Shown here: piece after piece, positions 34,118 through 38,523 of the stretch
How the letters are laid out: each line of letters opens with the position of its first letter
Numbering within the stretch: the stretch's first letter is position 1
Source of the DNA: Chlamydiales bacterium
Lineage (GTDB): Bacteria; Chlamydiota; Chlamydiia; Chlamydiales; JARBTN01
Length of the DNA: 38,523 nucleotides
Direction: 5' to 3'
Assembly: GCA_029240195.1 (NCBI GenBank)
Contig: JARBTN010000006.1
Location: 1 to 38,523 of the forward strand
Notes under the pieces: model-generated
Seen by the model: only the letters and a program-made list of their open reading frames with translations
What the model was told of the DNA's origin: nothing
Database searches by the model: none
Made by a program: the position numbers and the translations under genes

Positions 34118-34558
34118 TTAATTGCAAAGAGCATTTGATAGGCTATATATATGGTCTGGAGGCATCTCATCCTCCGAGCCGTCGGGGTCTTTTTCCCGTT
34201 TGGAAACTTTGGGCGAGACCTTTGTAAAGTCAGCTTTTGGCGCTGCGGGGGTCTCTTTTAAAGCGCTTGGTTGAAAGACTTGAATGGCCAAAGAGGCGAT
34301 TTCAGGGAGGGATCTATGCTCATTGCCTCTGATTGCGCCGACTTTTTGGCGCACCTCAGCTTTTTGCAGAGCGGGGGTGATGCCGGTGTTGTTGCATTGG
34401 AAGGAGAGAGTGTAGACGAGCGCCGATATATGTTCAGTCTGCACTAGCAAGAATCCTTCGTCTCGCGCTTGGCCGACTTTTTCGATCACCTCCGATTGGA
34501 CCGCTCTCATTTCATACAGGCCAGATTTGCTGTTAAGCCTCATTTCCTGAGAAATCAT
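34118..34558 (-). CDS. Hypothetical protein
   Basis: A 146-residue protein I do not recognise. The first 95 residues look folded, with predicted strands and helices (LVQTEHISALVYTLSFQC). The C-terminal 45 residues are Pro/Lys/Asp/Glu-rich and probably disordered. GAGGCG lies near the ATG. There is no signal peptide or membrane segment. It converges on the DUF2878 gene with only 7 bases between stops. There is no competing frame on the other strand, which supports it being real. Confidence 0.6.
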   Translation of the reverse strand: MISQEMRLNSKSGLYEMRAVQSEVIEKVGQARDEGFLLVQTEHISALVYTLSFQCNNTGITPALQKAEVRQKVGAIRGNEHRSLPEIASLAIQVFQPSALKETPAAPKADFTKVSPKVSKREKDPDGSEDEMPPDHIYSLSNALCN

Positions 34559-34812
34559 CGTCGCCTCTTCTTTTTTTTTGATTTGCCGCGCTGGATAGCG
34601 CCTTTTTTCTGTTCTTAAATCACTAGATAATAGATTTTTTGTTAAAGACGAAGAGAAAAGAAGAACTTTAAGGCTGTCTTGAAATTAAGCAGCTTAGGCT
34701 TTGCGGCTTGCAGGGGATAGGGGACTGTATTTTAAAGAGAGGGCTTTGCTTTTAGGGGATGGGGGACAGATGAGGGGGAGGAGAGGGCTAAAGCCCTCTT
34801 CCTCGCCGCGGA
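34559..34812. other. Non-coding stretch with a perfect hairpin near the iscA-like stop
   Basis: AGAGGGCT-AA-AGCCCTCT (34782-34799) is a perfect 8-bp stem 14 bases after the DUF1858-IscA stop on the minus strand, without a T-run. Its GGCTAAAGCCC core also occurs at both ends of the 8051-8460 block. Two near-copies of AGGGGATRGGGGAC lie at about 34713 and 34755. No gene is visible. Confidence 0.45.
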
Positions 34813-35388
34813 TTAGTACCCGTGGGATGAACCGCATCCGCAAGAGGAGCGGGCATTGGGGTTGGAGATTTTAAACCCGGCGCCTTGCAATCCTTCGACA
34901 TAATCGATCTCGGAGCCTAAGAGGCGTTCGATTTGATTTTTGTTGACGTGGATTTCGATGCCTTCAGAGAGGTAGATGGCGTCCTCTTCCGGATCGGCTT
35001 TTTCTGAAAAGTCGAGGAAGTATTCAAATCCATTGCAGCCGCTCAATTTTTCGGCAAAGCGCAGTCCGTAGCCTGTTTTTCCATCTTCGGCCAAAATCTT
35101 GCTGAATTTGTCGGCCGCTCTCGGTGTGAGGCGAATGGTGCTCAAATCGAGCTTTTCTTCGAGCAAGCTGTTGAGGCGCTCGACAAGCTGGTCGATCTGT
35201 TGGTCTGTCTTACCGTGGCTGAGCATGCCCCCTTCGAGTGTCTCAACGCTTGCGGCGTTGCAACCGACGCAGTGCAGACCAGCATTGGTGATCTCTTGGG
35301 AAAGGCGCTGCGCCTTGTAAGGGAACATCCCTAAGATCTCTTCGATTGTCATCTGACGGTGAATATTCTTTTTCTCTGTAGTTGTCAT
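34813..35388 (-). CDS. DUF1858-IscA/HesB fusion, iron-sulfur carrier
   Basis: A 191-residue two-domain protein. Residues 12-74 match DUF1858 (TIEEILGMFP, then HCVGC with C40 and C43, then VERLN), a small domain with a CxxC thiol pair. Residues about 84-185 are an A-type Fe-S carrier (IscA/ErpA/SufA class) with its three ligand cysteines: C118 in SGCNGF, and C183 and C185 in CGCG. A-type carriers pass Fe-S clusters to apo-proteins; the fused DUF1858 could supply a redox thiol or a further site, which is inference. It lies 16 bases after the ferredoxin gene, on the same strand, so the two probably form an Fe-S operon. Typical A-type carriers are about 110 residues, so the fusion is real extra sequence. 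Confidence 0.92.
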   Translation of the reverse strand: MTTTEKKNIHRQMTIEEILGMFPYKAQRLSQEITNAGLHCVGCNAASVETLEGGMLSHGKTDQQIDQLVERLNSLLEEKLDLSTIRLTPRAADKFSKILAEDGKTGYGLRFAEKLSGCNGFEYFLDFSEKADPEEDAIYLSEGIEIHVNKNQIERLLGSEIDYVEGLQGAGFKISNPNARSSCGCGSSHGY

Positions 35389-35404
35389 CGAGAGTGTCCT
35401 CTGT

Positions 35405-35665
35405 TTAAATTTTGATGCGCACGCAGCTTTTTAAGATGCGGCATTGGCAGGCGAGTCTTTCGCCGCAGGGGATTTCACCGAGGAAGTCGATCTCTTCTTG
35501 CGTCCGTTCAGAGAGGTTCTCTTCGCCATCGATCACTTCAATCACGCACGTGCCGCAGATGCCTTCTTCGCAAGCAAAAGGAACGCCGGCCTCTTCGCAG
35601 ACAGCCGCAATTCTTTCCCCATCTTTGAGCTCAACTTTTTCGTCATCGATAAATAATTCAGCCAT
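35405..35665 (-). CDS. 2Fe-2S ferredoxin
   Basis: An 86-residue plant/adrenodoxin-fold ferredoxin. The cluster cysteines are C32-x4-C37-x2-C40 with the fourth at C73 in LACQC; extra cysteines occur at C23, C67, C75 and C81, which is unusually many. It is an electron carrier, possibly feeding Fe-S cluster assembly given the IscA-type gene 16 bases downstream. There is no signal peptide. It is the first gene of the two-gene operon. Confidence 0.93.
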   Translation of the reverse strand: MAELFIDDEKVELKDGERIAAVCEEAGVPFACEEGICGTCVIEVIDGEENLSERTQEEIDFLGEIPCGERLACQCRILKSCVRIKI

Positions 35666-35770
35666 GACTTTACTCCGCGCTGGTCAATGTTTTAGAATGG
35701 AAATGATACCTAAAAAGACATTTAATTGGCAATCATAGAATGCAAAGGAAATTGGAGTTGAGGGGGTTAG

Positions 35771-35790
35771 CATTTTAGTGGATGGGGCGC
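35771..35790. repeat. Degenerate solo end of the MITE-like family
   Basis: In reverse complement the stretch contains CCCCATCCACT followed by AAAATG, matching the element end at 5158-5180 with a small deletion. It lies in the divergent gap between the ferredoxin and GAF-HD-GYP genes. Confidence 0.4.
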
Positions 35791-35852
35791 TTGGGCGAAA
35801 TCCTTGTGAAAAAAGAGCCGTATTTTTAAGAAGGGAAAAAAGGGAGTGAAAG

Positions 35853-37454
35853 ATGCCATTATTGCCAGGATTAAAAACGCATGCGGATTTGCCCTTCAAG
35901 CTGATGGAAATTGCAGCTTTGCTCACAGCAGAAGAGAATGCTTTCGTCTTAAAAGAAAAGATATTAGAAGCGGCTCTTTCCCTGACTGGCGCCGATGGCG
36001 GCACTTTTTACCGCCTCTCTTTAGATCAAAGTGCACTAGAATTTGATGTCGTCCGCAATGGCTGTTTGAAAATTGGGATGGAGAAAGGCGTAGAAGAGCG
36101 CTCCTCACCTTTCCCTCCCATCCCACTCTATCGAGAGGATGGCTCTAAAAACCTGGAGTCGATTGCCGCCTTCTCTTTCTTAAAAGGAGAGAGTTGTCTC
36201 ATCGACGATGTCTACCACGAAAGACACTTCGACTTCAAAGCGGCCAAAGCGTTCGATCGGGCTAATAATTATCAGACCAAATCGCTGCTCACCACTCCAC
36301 TCATCGACCTGCACCACCGCGGCATCGGCGTCTTGCAACTCATCAATAAGACAATAGATGGCAAGATTGTGCCCTTTACCTCATTTGACCAAAAACTGCT
36401 CAAAGCACTGGCCTCTTTAGCGGCAAGCGCTCTACTCAATCGGCAGCTGATCTTGCATCTCAAAGAGATGTTAGAAGGATTCATTCAAGCCATTGCCGAT
36501 ATTGTTGATGAAAAAAGTCCCTATACCGGACGGCATAGCATGAAAGTGCCCCTCATCGCCGTCCTCTTAGCAGAAGCTGTCAATGAAAGGGAAGAGGCGC
36601 CTTTTGAAGAGGTGTCTTTCACAGAGGCCGAGCTCTATGAATTGCAAGTGGCCGCTTTATTGCACGACTGCGGGAAAATCACCGTCCCTTCCCACTTAAT
36701 TGAAAAAAAGACGCGGCTAGAAGGGGTCTTTGACCGGCAAGAGGTGATCGATCTCAAGCTGGCGCTCTGGCAAAAAGAGCTGGAAGTGCAACATCTGCAA
36801 CAGGCCTTAGGGAAGGCGCAGCAAAAGGGGGGAAGTGATGAGCCCTATCCAAAGGATGTCGCTCTAAAGATCGGAAAGCAAATTGAGCGGTGCAATAGCC
36901 CCGACTATATGCTCACCAAAGAAGATAAAGAACTGCTCAGTCAGCTCAGGCAAGAGACGGTGACCGTGAATGGGCAGCAGCTGCCCATTCTCGACTCTTT
37001 GGAGTTGGAAAATTTGACCATCCCAAGGGGCACTTTGAATGCGCAAGAGCTTAAAGAGGTGCAAGGGCATGCCCTCTCCACGATCCGCATTTTATCGAAA
37101 ATACCCTATCCGGAGCCTTTAAAAAATGTCTTGGAGATTGCCGGTTCTCATCATGAGCGGCTCGATGGCAAGGGATACCCTTTTGGCAAAAAGAAAGAAG
37201 AGCTTTCTTGGCGCGCGCGCATTTTGATGATTGCCGATGTCTTTGAAGTGTTGACCAGTTCCGACCGCCCCTATCAAAAGAAAAGGTCAAGCCAAGAGGC
37301 ACTAGAGGTGCTGGAAAAAATGGCTCTCGACGGGCAAATCGATCCCGACTTGTTTCAAGTCTTTAAAGAGGCTCAGGTCTTTCGCGCTTATGAAAAGCTT
37401 TTAGAGTCAGAGCCGCTGCCAACTTTCGACCTTTCCTGTCGCAAGTGCTTTTAA
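35853..37454 (+). CDS. GAF-HD-GYP domain protein, candidate cyclic-dinucleotide phosphodiesterase
   Basis: A 533-residue soluble protein. An N-terminal GAF sensor domain (about residues 20-200, including SLLTTPLID and GVLQLINK) is followed by an HD-GYP phosphodiesterase domain. YTGRHS is at 224-229, the metal-binding HD at 271-272 (LLHDCGKI), and HHERLDGKGYP at 433-443. HD-GYP enzymes hydrolyse cyclic dinucleotides, most often c-di-GMP. Between HD and GYP lies an insert of about 110 residues (K-T-R-L-E-G-V-F-D-R onward), a feature of one known HD-GYP subgroup. Key residues are intact, so activity is likely. No diguanylate cyclase is in the window. The downstream F-box-like LRR gene starts 13 bases after the stop. 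Confidence 0.92.
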   Translation: MPLLPGLKTHADLPFKLMEIAALLTAEENAFVLKEKILEAALSLTGADGGTFYRLSLDQSALEFDVVRNGCLKIGMEKGVEERSSPFPPIPLYREDGSKNLESIAAFSFLKGESCLIDDVYHERHFDFKAAKAFDRANNYQTKSLLTTPLIDLHHRGIGVLQLINKTIDGKIVPFTSFDQKLLKALASLAASALLNRQLILHLKEMLEGFIQAIADIVDEKSPYTGRHSMKVPLIAVLLAEAVNEREEAPFEEVSFTEAELYELQVAALLHDCGKITVPSHLIEKKTRLEGVFDRQEVIDLKLALWQKELEVQHLQQALGKAQQKGGSDEPYPKDVALKIGKQIERCNSPDYMLTKEDKELLSQLRQETVTVNGQQLPILDSLELENLTIPRGTLNAQELKEVQGHALSTIRILSKIPYPEPLKNVLEIAGSHHERLDGKGYPFGKKKEELSWRARILMIADVFEVLTSSDRPYQKKRSSQEALEVLEKMALDGQIDPDLFQVFKEAQVFRAYEKLLESEPLPTFDLSCRKCF

Positions 37455-37467
37455 CGCTTAGGATGAC

Positions 37468-38523
37468 ATGCCGCCTCTTTCTCTATGTGAGCTGTCCTTA
37501 ATTGAACAGCTGCCCCCTGAAGTGCTGACTCTGATTGAGCAAAAGGCGCAAAACCCGCAGTTTGCTTTCGTATCTTCGACCTTTCGCTTGATTGCTGCCG
37601 CTAAAATTGAGCGCGTTTATCTAGTTGGGCATCGCTTGAGCGCTTGCCAAGTGACTGGATCTGATCTCAAGGTTTTTTTTGCCGCCGCCTCGCGCTTGAA
37701 GACGCTCAAAATCTCCTGTTTTTTGGAACGGATGTTTCAAGATTTTCTAGGCTCAGGGGTTAAATCAATTGAGAACATTGAATTTGCCCCGGGGACGATT
37801 TTAAAAGAGGAAGTCCTAGCCGCTCTTTTAGCCAATTTGCCCTATCTTAAGTCGTTGAAGGCCCCTCGCTGCGATTTGACAAAGATGCATTTGAAGCATC
37901 TCAAGGGCGCTAAATACTTAGAACGCCTCGATGTGTCGCAATCGAAGTATCTTTTTGATGGCGCTTGCAAGCCGCTTTTATCTTTAACCCATTTGCAAGC
38001 GCTCAATCTCTCCAGTACCGAGATCTCTGGGGCCGCGCTCAAAATTTTAAAGCCGCTGCCCCTTTTAAGTTTAAAAATAGCTGGCACCGCTGTCTCATCC
38101 TCTTCCTTGAGCTTTTTTTTGCAAGAGAGGCATCTAATCGAGCTTGATATCCGAAACTGCCCTGGCCTGAAAGAGCCTCTGTTATGGAGCCTCTCTTTAG
38201 AGAAGCTAGAGCTGTTAAAGATGGACCTTTGGAGAGAGGTCAAAGGAGATTTGTTGCTTAAATGGCTGGAAAAGGTGCGCCCTTTAAGAAATTTCACCTT
38301 CACGGGGCAAGACGAAAAAGTGCTTTTGGCTATCGCTATGCGCTTCACTCAGCTGGAGGTGGTGCACGCCGTCTCTTTAAAAGAATCTTTTGAAGCCTCT
38401 CTTTTCCCGCATCTTAAGAAAGTGCATCTCTCTTTAAGGCAATTGCCTCGTCTGGCCCATTTTGAGACTCGTCCACTCTACTTGCGCCTGGTTGTCAACC
38501 GAGAAGATCCAGAGTCGCTTGTT
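37468..38523 (+). CDS. F-box-like leucine-rich-repeat protein, cut by the window edge
   Basis: The frame from ATG 37468 stays open for 352 codons to the end of the window, so only the N-terminal part is present. TAGGA sits just upstream. Residues about 12-50 (EQLPPEVLTLIEQKAQ, then FVSSTFRLIAAAKIERV) resemble an F-box: L-P-x-E-V-L-x-x-I followed by a V/F-S-x-x-F/W pattern. LRRs follow from about residue 75, for example LPYLKSLKAPRCDLTKMHL, LERLDVSQS, LQALNLSSTEISGAAL and LIELDIRNCPGL. F-box plus LRR is the eukaryotic SCF substrate-receptor layout; in intracellular bacteria such proteins are often effectors that capture host ubiquitin ligase. That role is inference. The F-box match is by eye and moderate; the LRRs are clear. 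It may be co-transcribed with the GAF-HD-GYP gene. Confidence 0.8.
   Translation, partial: MPPLSLCELSLIEQLPPEVLTLIEQKAQNPQFAFVSSTFRLIAAAKIERVYLVGHRLSACQVTGSDLKVFFAAASRLKTLKISCFLERMFQDFLGSGVKSIENIEFAPGTILKEEVLAALLANLPYLKSLKAPRCDLTKMHLKHLKGAKYLERLDVSQSKYLFDGACKPLLSLTHLQALNLSSTEISGAALKILKPLPLLSLKIAGTAVSSSSLSFFLQERHLIELDIRNCPGLKEPLLWSLSLEKLELLKMDLWREVKGDLLLKWLEKVRPLRNFTFTGQDEKVLLAIAMRFTQLEVVHAVSLKESFEASLFPHLKKVHLSLRQLPRLAHFETRPLYLRLVVNREDPESLV

Noticed and set aside
37842..38348. 168-codon minus-strand frame at the right edge
   Set aside because: It is antisense to the F-box-like LRR gene, whose plus-strand frame is open for 352 codons with regular LRR periodicity; the minus frame is Ser/Lys/Phe-rich without pattern.

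Overview
The window reads as bacterial chromosome from an obligate intracellular, chlamydia-like organism, most plausibly an environmental (amoeba-associated) member of the Chlamydiae. The call rests on a combination of traits: an isolated dapF beside a DASS dicarboxylate transporter, a DUF1858-IscA fusion paired with a 2Fe-2S ferredoxin, many eukaryotic-like repeat proteins (TPR, Sel1, LRR, F-box-like LRR), coiled-coil and bilobed hydrophobic proteins of unknown family, and moderate GC with AT-rich promoters. No single marker gene proves it and I do not name a species. I see no rRNA, tRNA, CRISPR array, phage block or intact transposase.

Layout. 1-5400: a partial inverted-repeat element, a TPR protein (+) and typA (-) converging on a shared bidirectional terminator, then a long typA leader and a 165-bp MITE-like inverted repeat. 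5400-8000: mgtE and an MscS channel (+), followed by a solo repeat end and a structured non-coding repeat block (8051-8460). 8466-13600: an LRR protein and an RND efflux operon (lipoprotein adaptor plus pump), all on -. 13769-15131: two related secreted proteins. 15265-20947: a coiled-coil protein, a second MscS channel (-), an exported thioredoxin and a long Sel1-repeat protein. 21032-25528: a tightly coupled four-gene minus-strand operon (arginase-fold hydrolase, DASS transporter, dapF, rarA), with an exported cyclophilin upstream behind its own terminator. 26490-30725: a small membrane protein, leuS and an exported DNA/RNA endonuclease. 30793-34558: a FAS1 protein (-), a CPA2/RCK cation exchanger overlapping a DUF2878 membrane protein (+), and a hypothetical (-). 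34813-38523: the ferredoxin and DUF1858-IscA pair (-), a GAF-HD-GYP protein (+), and an F-box-like LRR protein that runs off the right edge.

Together the genes mix housekeeping (leucyl-tRNA synthetase, TypA, RarA, DapF, Fe-S assembly), ion and osmotic control (MgtE, two MscS, CPA2 exchanger), envelope export and redox, and candidate host-interaction proteins. The least expected layer is non-coding: two dispersed repeat families. One is MITE-like, with ends near AGTACCCCATCCACT. The other shares a GGCGCTGCCTCT core, and one copy has been placed directly in front of leuS, where it creates a false N-terminal extension. I did not find a clear new defence or biosynthetic system; the best leads are the repeat elements, the F-box/LRR gene, the substituted metal ligands of the arginase-fold enzyme and the secreted paralog pair.
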